The position numbers and the translations under genes are program-made. The notes under the pieces are model-generated. The model had not been told where the DNA came from. It ran no database searches and saw only the letters and a program-made list of their open reading frames with translations. Below are positions 12,566 to 23,808 of a DNA stretch of 60,479 nt, piece after piece. Origin of the DNA: Xylaria sp. FL1777. Taxonomy: Eukaryota > Ascomycota > Sordariomycetes > Xylariales > Xylariaceae. The DNA is taken from contig MU400742.1 in assembly GCA_022578965.1 (NCBI GenBank), positions 1 through 60,479 of the forward strand, in the 5' to 3' direction. Each line of letters starts with the position of its first letter. The first letter of the stretch is position 1.

Positions 12566-13023
12566 CGGCTATATAACCTTTAGTTAATAAATGCTTAAGC
12601 AAATATGGGAATTAGCTTCATGCTTTGCGTGACCGTCTCAGAGACCAACATGGCAAGAACCACGCTCTGCCAGCAAAAATCTACTGCAGGCACTCGCCTG
12701 GTAAATTTAACGGCTCGAACCTTTTATATCGTGTGTCCACGGAAACAGAGTCTCGGTATTGGATATATGAGTCACATTCCATCACGGGCAACGCAACAAA
12801 CTCTAATTTTAGGGGGGAAACCTGCCACCTGACTCACGATATATTCCACTAAGGGGAGAAAAAGGCAGATATAAAAATGGGGAAGTCCGGTTAGGCTATA
12901 AATATAAACTGGATATAAGACGACGCTGCCGCCTCTTGAATGACTGTTCAACTGAATCTTGGGTACTCAGTCAGACTATAATCATTTTATAAACTCGACC
13001 CCTCATGAATGGTACTGGACGCA

Positions 13024-13500
13024 ATGAACTTCCACACATTGATCGCCGTTTTTCTTGCCAGTATTCATCTTAGCTATGCTAGCACTGATCTCAGCATCGA
13101 TGATATTCCTCCTCCGTCACCCCGCTGGTACCCTCTAGCATGCTGGACCTATGGCGAAAAGTTCGAAGAGAGTTACAAGATTGCGGCGGACTACACGGCT
13201 GAGGCCTGCAACAATGTACTTGGTAATCGGAATTACACAGAGATGCAAAAGGCCACGGCCTGTTATAATATTGGATTCGACAAGAGGGTGGATTTCACTG
13301 TTGCCCTACGGAAATATCCAGCTCGCTTCCTCCCCAGCGAGGAATGCAGGCGGAGATTGTTGCCAATAGTCCTACTATGTAGACACGGGGGTAGACGAGT
13401 CTATCATGATTGGAAGTTCAAGTATTTTCACCCTATTATTGTTTCTTCATTTCAAAGCACTAACTTTCTTAGGGCGGATCCGAACAGGGGACTATGCTAA
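13024..13500 (+). CDS. Small secreted cysteine-rich protein, effector-like
   Basis: The predicted protein has 141 residues. It starts with a typical signal peptide (MNFHTLIAVFLASIHLSYA) and the mature part contains six cysteines, enough for three disulfides. I place a 51-bp intron at 13,422-13,472 (GTATTT donor, CACTAAC branch point, TTCTTAG acceptor). Splicing joins D-W-K-F-K to A-D-P-N-R-G-L-C, an ending I have seen in small secreted fungal proteins of unknown function. Because the intron is a multiple of three and has no stop, the unspliced frame is also open and would give a longer, hydrophobic-tailed product. An in-frame ATG at 13,009 would add five residues, but the 13,024 ATG makes a cleaner signal peptide. 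Function is unknown. Size, cysteines, secretion and closeness to RIP DNA fit an effector, which is an inference. Confidence 0.72.
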   Translation: MNFHTLIAVFLASIHLSYASTDLSIDDIPPPSPRWYPLACWTYGEKFEESYKIAADYTAEACNNVLGNRNYTEMQKATACYNIGFDKRVDFTVALRKYPARFLPSEECRRRLLPIVLLCRHGGRRVYHDWKFKYFHPIIVSSFQSTNFLRADPNRGLC

Positions 13501-14350
13501 ATTCGCCCCGAAGTAGTTGATATCTTTACAACGGTGATTGTTATTCAACGCTATTGCTATTTGTCTCTCGAAGTTTGAATTTGCCTTATGCATCAGAGGC
13601 TAGTGGCTTACCTATGGAGGCAGATTATCTAAATTGAATGCACATGCGATTCCCAAAGAGACTTTTAGTCTAAACGAGGTAAATTATAAAGACAAAGCAC
13701 TGCAGCGCTTATTGTTTCTAAAAGATCGAATTATTGTGTTATCTCCTTCTGGACTCATTCTCTGCCTGGCGAGTTTACCTAGGCAAGGCACCAAAGTTAG
13801 TTGCATAGCATATTATACAGAGGCCCTTGTAAGAAGAAGCCTGTTTATATGCTTGCCTTACGACCCGTATTTCTCTAACCCCCAAGTATTTAACTGGATA
13901 TTTACTTATCGACTAGTTGGGTTAGATTACTTATGAATGTATATCGCCTGCTTAAGGTCATGGGTACAGTTACAAGGATCTGTAGAAAAAGCTTACTTGT
14001 GTGCAGGTAGTTAGTATGAGCTTTACTTCGCTTCCCAAACTAGATCTATGGTGCATGAAGCTGGTAGCAATCTAGCAGTCGAGCAGCAAGCGAAGACACT
14101 GCGAGAGCGTTCAGTAAAACCTGATGTTACCTCGTATTTGTGACCCCAAGCTGTTGACCCCCACCATCTCCAATTGGCAATAGAGAACCCCGCGATAGGT
14201 ACTAGGTGTAGGTGAAGATTCCATGTCCTTGTTGGAGAGGGGAGCTTAATAAATAGCGGAGAGCTGCGAATTTCTTGTTTTGTGTTTGGCCAAACCTACA
14301 ACCGCGCCTCATTTGTTATCCAGTGCTGTATAATCCCGAAAGCAGCAACA
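13501..14350. other. Intergenic, no gene recognised
   Basis: Normal base composition. A 100-codon open frame at 13,634-13,936 (plus) has no recognisable domain and no splice partners, so I do not call it. The last 150 bp are the presumed promoter and leader of the reductase that starts at 14,351. Confidence 0.6.
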
Positions 14351-15500
14351 ATGGGTGCATCGGGTCAAATCGATGTACTCCTCTATGGGCTAGGCGCGTA
14401 AGTTACCTTGACCAGCAAGCTGAAGTCGGGTAATGACAGCATCCTCAGTATTGGTTCGTTCTACGCATTCATCCTCAGCCGCGCCGAAAATGCAAGACTC
14501 ACGGTTGTTGCACGGTCAAACTATGACGCGGTGAGGAGCAAAGGTCTTCGTATCACAAGTGAAAACCACGGATTTCACACAGTGATACCCCATAAAGGTA
14601 TTATTCAACTAATATATTGTACGCAATTTCTCTGGAGTTAGGGATTAACATGACAAATAAGTCGTGAAAACTCCGGCAGAAGCTGAATCGACCTTTGACT
14701 ACATTGTTTGCGCTCATAAGGCAATCGACCAAGCATCTGTGCCTAGGCAGCTTGCACCAGTTGTCGACGAGACCCAAACTACAATTGTCATCATCCAGAA
14801 CGGTGTTGGGAACGAAGAGCCATTCCGAGAGGCGTTTCCAGGTGCTTCTATACTGTCGTGTGTGGTTCGTAAAAGCCAGCCCACTCCATTCATCATGCCA
14901 ATTCTAACTACGCGGTGTGGCTAGACCTGGGTCGGAGCTCGTCAAATAGAACCAGGTGTCATCGTTCATACAAAATCAGAGGACATGCAAATCGGTCTGT
15001 TTCCGAACCGTTCTGTTGAAGAGCGCCTAGAAAGGGAGCGCCTGGAAAGATTCGCCTCTTTGTTGGCTCGAGGCAACACCGTCTTCCAGGTTGTACCTAA
15101 TATCCAGGTCCAAAGGTGGGAAAAGGTGGTTTGGAATGCGGCTTGGAACTCATTGACAACACTAACTATGCTGGATACACATGACTGGCTCGGATCTTCT
15201 CCAGGGGCTACACCGCTTACTCGGAAATTAATGCACGAAGTCATTGATGTTGCTCAAAAATGTAATGTCCCGCTCGAGCATTCCCTGGCCGATCGTCTGA
15301 TCGACAAGGTTCTCGGGATGCATTCCATTAGCAGCAGCATGCAGGTTGATGCCAAGAATGAACGGCCGATGGAGGTCGAAATGATCCTTGGATATCCTGC
15401 CAAAAAGGCCAAGGAGCTAGGTATCAATATACCTACCCTAGAAATCATCTATGTAATCCTAACAGGCATGAACCAAAGGTTTATCGGATCAGTCCTGTAA
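14351..15500 (+). CDS. Ketopantoate reductase (ApbA/PanE) family protein
   Basis: This is a four-exon gene (14,351-14,397; 14,449-14,597; 14,662-14,864; 14,925-15,500) giving 324 residues, a normal length for the family. The first two exons join to form Y-G-L-G-A-I-G-S-F, the NAD(P)-binding glycine loop. Exon 4 carries R-W-E-K-V-V-W-N-A-A-W-N-S, with the family's catalytic Lys near residue 200 and Asn residues near 204 and 208. Ketopantoate reductases use NADPH to make pantoate for coenzyme A. Fungi, however, hold many divergent paralogues, often near metabolite genes, so the true substrate is open. The introns are 51, 64 and 60 bp. The third has a weak GTTCGT donor but a perfect CTAAC branch site. 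Without that splice the frame meets a stop in the intron. Confidence 0.85.
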
Positions 15501-18500
15501 TAGCTATAACAGGTGCGAATGAAAGATAGCCGCCTCTGTATTAGCTTTCTACTATAAGAGCCTCCATTCAATCACAGACCAAAACAGCTACAACAGTCTC
15601 GTCACTCCAGCATTCACGTAAATCGGCTCTTATAGTGCCAAGCGCCAGTGCTTCGAGCACGTGCGTTCCACGCCTCCTGTATAGTGAGTCAAGGTGAAGG
15701 TTTATGATTACAAGTACGGTTATAGCCTATATACTTTCAACCTTATGATTGAAAATGAACCAAAAAGCCGGAAATGAGTCAGGTTTGACGGGGTGGGTGG
15801 CACTGCGATTGCTAGTCGAGATCAAGGTAGTAATTCGGTTCGCGCTCCCAGTACACGTTCGGGGATGGATTTTAATACATGGCGTGTTAGTTATAATCAC
15901 ATGGAAACTTACTTGATCAACGGTTGTGCCGTATGAGTGTTTGGGACATCGTGTAACGGGGAGCGACAAGGAGTGAACATTACTTCTTAAGCATCACTGC
16001 AACATCATGCGCACAGAGCAGACAACCCTTTGATGCCGGCTTCAGCCTCGATGTGACCGGCTGGATCATATTATGTCATAGCAAATTATCGGCCAGTTTA
16101 AGATCAAAGTATGGTTAGTATCAGGTTAATTAGCTTTAAGGAGGATCTAAAATTGAGAAATATCTACAGATCAATAGCCAAGCACCACTCGTATATACTG
16201 TTATCCTTACAGATATGATAGCAGTTTCTAGCTCAGCAGTGTGCTGGAGAACAAGGCCAGCTGAGATTTCGACGCAAATATACTTATAATTAATACTAAA
16301 GTTCATTTGATACCTCTCTGAAACCCCATATGCTAGGAGCTTTCGCAAGTTGAATGGCGGTCTCCTCGACTCGCTTTGCGATACTACAATCATATCCTAC
16401 TGGCGTCTTTCACAAATACTAAACCGAGCTCGGAGTAATCAATATGGTCATCCGTGCTCGGTAGTTGTTATGACTCACTGTCTCTCTGTTGCGCATGCTT
16501 CACCCTGATGATAATTCCATCGCATACCAGTTTGGGCAGATGCCCCTAACGATGAGAGCACAACGACAAACTGAAGCGCCGGACCATTGCGGATGCTATT
16601 GGACAATAATTCAGCTCCTCCCATGCCTCGTTATAAGCCTCGATAATATTGGCTTACGCGAGATTATATTTGTCTTTGTATCTATGTGCTCTCAGGATCG
16701 GCATACAATTAGGTCTACGGATGAGGGGAGGCCTTCAAAATCTCGTGTGAACAATATAAACAATAGTATGGATAGATTCCTAAAAAGCAAGAGCTTGGGT
16801 TTGTCGAGGTCACGATTGTATGCCCATTGCCTCCTGGTACGCGTGTTATGTCAGGAGCTAGGGTCGCAGCAGGGTAGAAGCACCTTAATATGAGGAGGCA
16901 GTCTAGTATTCTCTATATGAGCTGTGTTCTCTTCCAATACTTCTTGGGGGCTCAGGAATCAATAATATTGAGCCCTTACTCGCAACTACGACCTAGCAGC
17001 TACCCTCTAGTGACCTAGCTTCATTCTGGAGATAAAACCATCCGATAGATTACCATATTGTACCGCCTAGATTGGAGATTCTGATAGTGCTCAGAGTAGA
17101 CTACTACGTGTTGGCGCCCGCTCTCGGGTCAATCTAAGTAGCTATGAGGCTAGAGAGATGCTGAAATATCGTTGATTCGTCGTGACATATAAGACGGGTA
17201 TTCTGGCATCTTCAAAGGATGCCGTTGTCAATCTCAAATTCTCTGGTGAGTATACGAAGTAGGTTAGGTCGTTGATGCCCCCTCTGGTGCACAAAGGTGG
17301 GATATATATGTTCGACTGCGTAAATACCAGACTGCCAACGTCTTAAGAGCCATATCGTTTCTGTGGTTACTAGTAGAAGGGGACTCCGGATCTAGATTGA
17401 TCGGTCGTCTATTACAAGCCCAAAATATATTACGACCACCGAGTGGGTAATTCCGGATGCCTAAGTTTACGTTGTTTCCAATATGTAAGCTGTCGATTAT
17501 CCATCTAGCCAATAGCGACTTATTACATACCAGCACTTCGACTATCTAACTAGGTTAGGTATTTCTGTACCGAGCCTACGAAGTAGATATGCAAATCGCG
17601 CTGCGTATCTAGCTGGTAATATGACTATTGATAGTTGAAGATGGCGTGTCAAGTTGCAGCAAAGCAAATCCGAGCTGTGTTTCTACAGCCTGTAGCTGTA
17701 TGGCTTTCACGAGACAGCTCAGAAGGCAGGCACTGCATATTACTACTCATACTGCATGCGTGGACATCGTACGTCCGACCAGTCCCCATTGTGCATTTGC
17801 TAGTACTACTTAGGTCGGGTTGAAGTAGGTAATAGGCGAACAAGAACGAAAGAATGAGGCGAAATCGGCCCGGTGCGCCACTTGAATCAGTTAGCCTAGG
17901 TCTCGCTATTGTACCTACCTAGGTAGGTAATGAATAGACCTGCCGGAATCAAGTCTTGAGTAGAACTAGCAAAGCAAGTCCATGCGATTCCTGGGGTTGG
18001 GACATCCCAGAACGGCAGGCTTTGCATATAGCAATCGGGACAACCTTCTTGACAAGCTTATCTTAATATTTGCCCATTCCCTTTTCTCCTTTTTATTCTC
18101 ATTCTTCGTTCTTTCTTCCTCATCCTCCTATTTAGAGGCGACGCAATCTGGGACTAGTCGGAGTACAGAGATTCTACGGTGCTCCTGATGATTTGCCTCA
18201 AGCGGTACCACAACATGATGACCCAATATCCTGGAAGTTGGGAAGTTTGTGACTAACCATCTAAGTAGATGGGCGGACAGTTTTATTCTTGACCGAAGGA
18301 GTCCTGCGAAAATATGATGATGCCGTTGATCTTACACTCTGTCAACCCAAGCACCAAATCAGCGTGCATTACACTACTTGATGGTTGGGCACCATCGGAG
18401 ATAAGAGAGCTATAAAACCACCTAATAATAAGGTAAACAGCATCTAAATGGGAGGAGCACACAGCTACTACTGCAGTATACCGCAGGTGAAGCACATATA

Positions 18501-19603
18501 TTAGGTTACCTACTTCCCCCCATTGTCCCACTGGTCCTGATCAATCGGTACACTAGCTCCGGGTCGTGCTTTGCCTTGCATTTTCTACGTAGTATAGTTG
18601 GCTGGGTACGGCGGGCACGACTATTGCCTTTGTCCTCGGTTCCCGTCTGCAGACGATTCACAATCCCCGGTAAAGGGGTGGCAGAAAGGAGGGGGCTGTG
18701 GATGGTCGTGGCTCCGTGGGGGTCAGAATTGAGTCTTTCACTATAGGTACTTACTAGTCAGTCAGAGTGTCTGTACCAGTGGCTCCTACGTATATGTACA
18801 GTACCTACACCTACAGTACCTCGGACCCTGCCCTTGCAGACAACCCTTGTTACCGTTGGACTAGACTAGTGTCCCCAAATTAGTAAAGTCCATGGTACGG
18901 TGCCATTATGACAACATGGCACGTGGGGACTTGAAGCCAAAGCTTCCTAAGCCAACACTGGGCTCCTCATCTACGACTTAGAGTATCTACCCACCAATCG
19001 AGTAGCGACCAGGCACCTGCTATACACCACTCCCGAGCATCTGTAGGTGTTGGCTAATTCGACAAGGTACCCAGTTTAGACCGTCAGTTGTAGGGCTCAG
19101 CCGGGGTGACCCCTTTCCCCCACCTACGACGGACAAAAGAGGAATAGGAAAGGGAACACGTACGTGAAGGGCCTCCGCACGATGCATTAGGGAGGAACAG
19201 GAAACTAGAAGAAGAGAGAAGTAAAACAGAGACAAGCTCGCTAGCCCACGGGATCCCGAGCTGGACGAGACAACAGTCACATCCAGCCAGGCAGTCTGAT
19301 AGAAGTAGTTAAGTCAGCTGGCCGATCTCTGGGCCCCGTTTTAACACCATACCTGCTGTGATATCGTCTCCAGCCGTCATCATAAGAGTATCTCGAAGCG
19401 ACTAACTTTTCTTTTTTAATGAGACGATCCGTCCACCTAGCCCATCCATCTATCCTATCCACTCGTTCGTCTATCCGTCGGACTAGTCAACCCCGTATGA
19501 AACTTCTCTCCTTACCCTATTCAAGCGGCTTATTCAATCCTCTCAGGCGTTGCCAAATTAATCGACACTTCCTCGTCCTACATCCTGCAATAAAGCCGGC
19601 AAC
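15501..19603. other. 4.1-kb intergenic region without a supportable gene
   Basis: I read all frames here. The open frames are short, overlap on both strands, and contain no motif I recognise. The region includes TACCTACCTAGGTAGGTA at 17,912-17,929, a pyrimidine-rich stretch at about 18,080-18,130, and several ACCTACC-type motifs around 18,780-18,820. It may hold decayed genes or transposon remnants too degraded to name. The last few hundred bases are the promoter of the aldolase at 19,604. Confidence 0.5.
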
Positions 19604-20578
19604 ATGGCACCCTCTGCCGAATCGGTGTCTCGGGCGTACAGTTCTCGGACCTCTCAATACGCTTTAACACCGGGATTTTACGTCCCAACTGTTGCCTTCT
19701 TCACACCCCAAGACACGATAGATGAACCTACCACATCTGCACATGCTCTTCGTCTAGCCAGAGCCGGGGTCACGGGTATCGTCACTCATGGATCCAATGG
19801 CGAAGCCGTCCACCTCGATCATCAAGAGCGCTCCCTTATCACTAGGCTCACTCGCAACGCGCTCGACGGTGCTGGATACACTAACATACCCGTCATTGTC
19901 GGCTGCGGTGCCCAGAGCACACGCGAGACCATCCAGCTCTGCAAAGAAGCGGCAGAGGCTGGCGGTTCTCACGTCCTCGTCCTTCCTCCTGCTTACTATG
20001 GCAGTCTCTTGACAACGGACCTTATCAAGGCTCACTTCAGGGCTGTCGCTGACGCATCGCCTATCCCAGTCCTCATCTACAACTTTCCGGCTGCCTGCGG
20101 CGGTCTGGACCTCAGTTCAGATGTCATTCTCAGTCTGGCCGAGCACGAAAATATCCAGGGCGTTAAGTTGACCTGCGGCAACACGGGCAAGCTTGCACGT
20201 ATCGTTGCCGGCACAGACGGCACTAGTTTCCGCACCTTCGGGGGTAGCGCCGACTTCACCGTGCAGACTCTGGCGGTCGGTGGTCACGGTATCATAGGAG
20301 GGTTGGGCAACATCGCGCCTGTAGCGTGCTTAGAGGTATTCAAGCTCTGGGAGGCCGACAAACAGGATAGCGCGCGGGAGCTCCAGAGGATCGTGGCGAA
20401 GGGAGACTGGACGGCTATTCAGGGTGGCTTCGTTTCGGTCAAGGTGGCGCTACAGAAGTACTTCGGCTATGGTGGAGAGCCGAGGAGGCCATGTGCTCTT
20501 CCGACAGACGCGATATTAGCAAAGCAAGAGGCCGGCTTTGCAGAGCTGGTCGAGGCGGAAAAGAGCCTCACGCAGTAA
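19604..20578 (+). CDS. DapA-family 2-keto-3-deoxy-sugar-acid aldolase (GaaC/LGA1-like)
   Basis: A single-exon protein of 324 residues, a TIM-barrel class I aldolase of the dihydrodipicolinate synthase / N-acetylneuraminate lyase family. The visible signature residues are G-S-N-G-E at 63-67, the catalytic Tyr in L-I-Y-N-F-P (Tyr159) and the Schiff-base Lys in G-V-K-L-T-C-G-N (Lys188). In fungi the closest characterised class I know of cleaves 2-keto-3-deoxy-L-galactonate to pyruvate and L-glyceraldehyde in galacturonate breakdown. Close paralogues may act on related 2-keto-3-deoxy acids. The neighbours at 21.9-25.1 kb are also sugar-acid enzymes, which supports this role over lysine synthesis. 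Codon use is richer in GC than the surrounding spacer. No signal peptide, so it is probably cytosolic. Confidence 0.87.
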   Translation: MAPSAESVSRAYSSRTSQYALTPGFYVPTVAFFTPQDTIDEPTTSAHALRLARAGVTGIVTHGSNGEAVHLDHQERSLITRLTRNALDGAGYTNIPVIVGCGAQSTRETIQLCKEAAEAGGSHVLVLPPAYYGSLLTTDLIKAHFRAVADASPIPVLIYNFPAACGGLDLSSDVILSLAEHENIQGVKLTCGNTGKLARIVAGTDGTSFRTFGGSADFTVQTLAVGGHGIIGGLGNIAPVACLEVFKLWEADKQDSARELQRIVAKGDWTAIQGGFVSVKVALQKYFGYGGEPRRPCALPTDAILAKQEAGFAELVEAEKSLTQ

Positions 20579-21911
20579 AGACGAGAAGGGAACATAAATA
20601 TGCGAATATACAGATATGCGAATACTCAAAAAATTACATACATACATGTACCTATACATGACTGGAGTACATCAATATGTAGCTCGGCAGATAGCATACT
20701 TAGGTAGTAGATACCTACCTAGGTATATAAGAACAAGAACATCAATTTAATTCTAATACATCTGTTTGCAGAGTGACTGGCCAATTTCTCGGCAGCATTT
20801 CCAGCCTTCCTCCTTTTGCTTCTAAAAATAATGCTGCTAAGCACATAATAGTATATGTATGTATATGAAACTAGGAAAATATCGATATCAATTTGGGATA
20901 GTACCTAGGTACATAACCTAGGTAGGTACCTAACCTACTAGTGCATCTGCCTCTAAACTCGCCTGTTAACTCGGATTCTCGGACCCGATCCCAATATCTA
21001 CCACGTAGCCCCTCCTCCCATTACCCCACCGATTCAACCCCGCACCCCCACCATCCGCTAAATGCTTAATGCTTAATGCAGTAAGTCCCCAGGCCCCCAT
21101 TTTTCACAAGCTTGGTGCCATCACCCAATTAGGCAAAAGCAAGGATGTATGAACGAATAGTATTGTGAGATGCCACTTTTTGTTGCAGCCCTCCACACCA
21201 ACATGTACTTACTCAGTAGGTAGGTGCATAGGTCAGGTCTGCCTGACGTGCTACTGATCACCTGCCATCAAATGAATGTTACCCCGCCTATGTGCGAGTT
21301 CTGAGATACCTATCTTCCATACTGCATGTGCCTGGTTCTATACATATGTAGTGTATATACGTAGCCCTATAATAGTACATGTATCATCCACTGCCGTAAG
21401 GTTAGTAGGCCTAATACAACAGTTTGAACACTCTCTGCCTACCTAGGTACCTAGTGTACATCGTAAATGCAGGTATAAGACACAGCCCACGACGTAACCC
21501 TAGTAGTAGTGAGAGACAACCCCCCAATTTGACGATGTACACGCGCTCCCCTCTCCCTTTCTTCGCCTCCCCTCGGTCAATCCCTAATTTGTTCCACCCC
21601 CGAGCATTAGTATAGCGGGTTCGTCCTTCTCGCATACATAGTACATCTATGAAACCCCATATTGTCAGGTAGGTAGGCGAGGAGAAGGAAGCATGCCTGT
21701 AGCGTATGACTCGTCTCGTCAATATAACCCATCCTGCCTATCTGGAATCAGAAGCTTGCCGTATGATTTGGGAGTACATCTCCAACTTCGGTGGAAATCT
21801 GTTGCCGACACCAAAGCGGCTCGCCATTGCCCGTGCTCTACTATTTAGGCCACCCCGCACGCATGCCTGGTCGTGGTTAATGCCTGCCTCCCTCGAGTAC
21901 CATACATAGTA
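20579..21911. other. Intergenic between aldolase and dehydrogenase
   Basis: No gene seen. The spacer is dense in the palindromic motif ACCTAGGT and its extensions, for example at 20,712-20,726, 20,901-20,940 and 21,439-21,452. The end is the presumed promoter of the dehydrogenase at 21,912. Confidence 0.6.
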
Positions 21912-22931
21912 ATGCCTTCATACGTCGAGGAGTTGTTCTCGCTCCGGGGCCACCTGGCCGTTGTCACGGGGGCCACTCGGGGGATCGGGCAGTCCAGTAT
22001 GTGCACACTGGAGTCATTTCTTTCCCTTTCTAGTAACCTGATGACTCCCAACATGTCTCGGGAGCATGCATCAGGGACATAATGCTCACCCAAAAGAGTA
22101 ATTACTGACTCCAGCGAGCATAGTGGCTCTTGCTCTTGCGGAGGCCGGGTCCGACGTGATACTCATTCAGAGAGATGAGAGGAACCTGGAGACAAAGCAG
22201 AAGATTGAGGCGCTCGGACGCAAAGTCTTCGTCTACACGGCGGACATGGGCGCACAGGACCAGGTCGAGGGGCTAGCCAAGCGGATCCGAGACGACGGTC
22301 ATGACGTCGACATTCTCGTTACCAGTGCTGGTATTCAACGACGGCACCCGGCGCACGCTTTCCCAATGAATGACTGGCATGATGTATGATGATGGTGACA
22401 CTTGCTCCTGAGGCACAAAGCCAATATCGCTCTCTCAGAACTTCCGAGCCCCATCTCGAGACTAATTCGTTGTACCCTATGTCGTAGGTCCTTCAAGTCG
22501 ATCTAACTGCCGTATGGACGCTCAACAGAGATTTCGGCGCCTACTTCCTGACACGAACCCCGGACGCCACGGGCCGTCGCGGCGCCATCATCAACGTCGC
22601 ATCGCTTGTTTCATTTCAAGGTGGTCTGAATGTCCCCGCCTACGCAGCTGCCAAAGGCGGCATCGCCCAGTTGACCAAGTCTCTGTCAAACCAGTGGGCC
22701 GCCGATGGCATCAATGTCAACGCTATCGCACCGGGGTATATCGCCACCGACATGAATGAGGCCTTGTTGCAGGATAAGGCGCGAAGTGCCAGTATTCTCG
22801 AGCGTATTCCCGCAGGCAGATGGGGTAGCCCACAGGACTTCCATGGGGCAACCGTGTTCCTTGCGGGTTCAGCATGTAGATACGTCAGTGGAGAGATCTT
22901 GACAGTGGATGGTGGCTGGATGGGCAGGTAA
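21912..22931 (+). CDS. KduD-like short-chain dehydrogenase (deoxy-keto sugar acid dehydrogenase)
   Basis: Three exons (21,912-21,996; 22,124-22,383; 22,488-22,931) give 262 residues, close to the roughly 250 of bacterial KduD. It is a classical SDR with the cofactor motif T-G-A-T-R-G-I-G and the catalytic triad Ser154, Tyr167, Lys171 ([15 protein letters not shown]). The runs N-V-N-A-I-A-P-G-Y and [10 protein letters not shown] are typical of the KduD/gluconate 5-dehydrogenase group. KduD interconverts 2,5-diketo-3-deoxygluconate and 2-keto-3-deoxygluconate with NAD(H) in uronate breakdown. Exact substrate here is inferred. The introns of 127 and 104 bp have a TACTGAC branch site and an ACTAAT branch site respectively. 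It converges with the dehydratase gene at 23,809-25,128. Confidence 0.85.
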
Positions 22932-23808
22932 AAAGTGTATGACTGTGTGGGCTACCTACCTACATTTCCCATACAGGGGCGAAATTAGGGAGCGAGCCAT
23001 CTTTGTATCGTAAAGGGTAGACTTATGATACCCCAGATGTAAATCAATAACAACGCCATGTCGTTGTAGCACATAGCCTCGTCACCTACGGAACAAAGCT
23101 CGGTTCTCGGAGACTGCCACATGCTCCTCCGATCAGCTTACCTCGTCTACTACCTCACGAACGCGAAGCCTAAGTGACATACGCGTCCTGGCTGTTTAAA
23201 ACTTAGCTACACGTTGACTGCTATGCCGAACATCTTGCTTAGTGTCGTCTCTCATTGGTAGTAATCCCCCGTTCTCTCGGCGGCGCGGTATAAAGATGTA
23301 GGAGATCTATTGTCTCACTAAGAGCATCCTGGAAGGCTAGTCACTTCTATTATGTCTTGGTTGACTTCATCGGCTTGTAGATAGGTATTAAAAGAAGGCG
23401 GATTTAGGTGGAGTAAGGCTAGAGTGCCTGATATTACACAATCAATGTTAATGCCTACCTACTCTAACAATCGTTCTTCAATGAGCTTATACCGGCATGG
23501 TTGTGACTACTCCATTCACAAAGAACACCGCGTCCGTGAATTTGTCTCCTAGGCCTGAGTCGTCCTGCGTCACCGAGACTGTACGTCATTGCTTCTTCCC
23601 CACGGCCGGGTAGCTGACACAAACCCAATAACTTGGAGCGGCTTTGCAGGCGTGGGCACTATTACCCCTAAGGCAATCAAGGCCGTAAAGAAAATATTAG
23701 GTGCCTCGACTCTCAGACTATCACGGTAGCAGAGGAATGATCCGTCCCTACTGAAAGAGAAGATATAGAACGCTGTTTGCGACTTCCAGGTACGTAACGA
23801 TATATAAT
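22932..23808. other. Convergent intergenic region
   Basis: This is the shared 3' region between the plus-strand dehydrogenase and the minus-strand dehydratase. I see no gene or clear repeat in it. A small open frame on the minus strand (23,860-23,570) overlaps the dehydratase 3' end in another frame and is not supported. Confidence 0.6.

Noticed and set aside
12605..12852. Two overlapping 75-codon plus-strand frames right after the AT block
   Set aside because: They overlap each other in different frames, have no domain, signal peptide or splice partner, and sit in presumed promoter DNA.
13634..13936. 100-codon plus-strand open frame
   Set aside because: No recognisable motif, unusual composition, no intron signals that extend it. 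Length alone is expected by chance in this much sequence.
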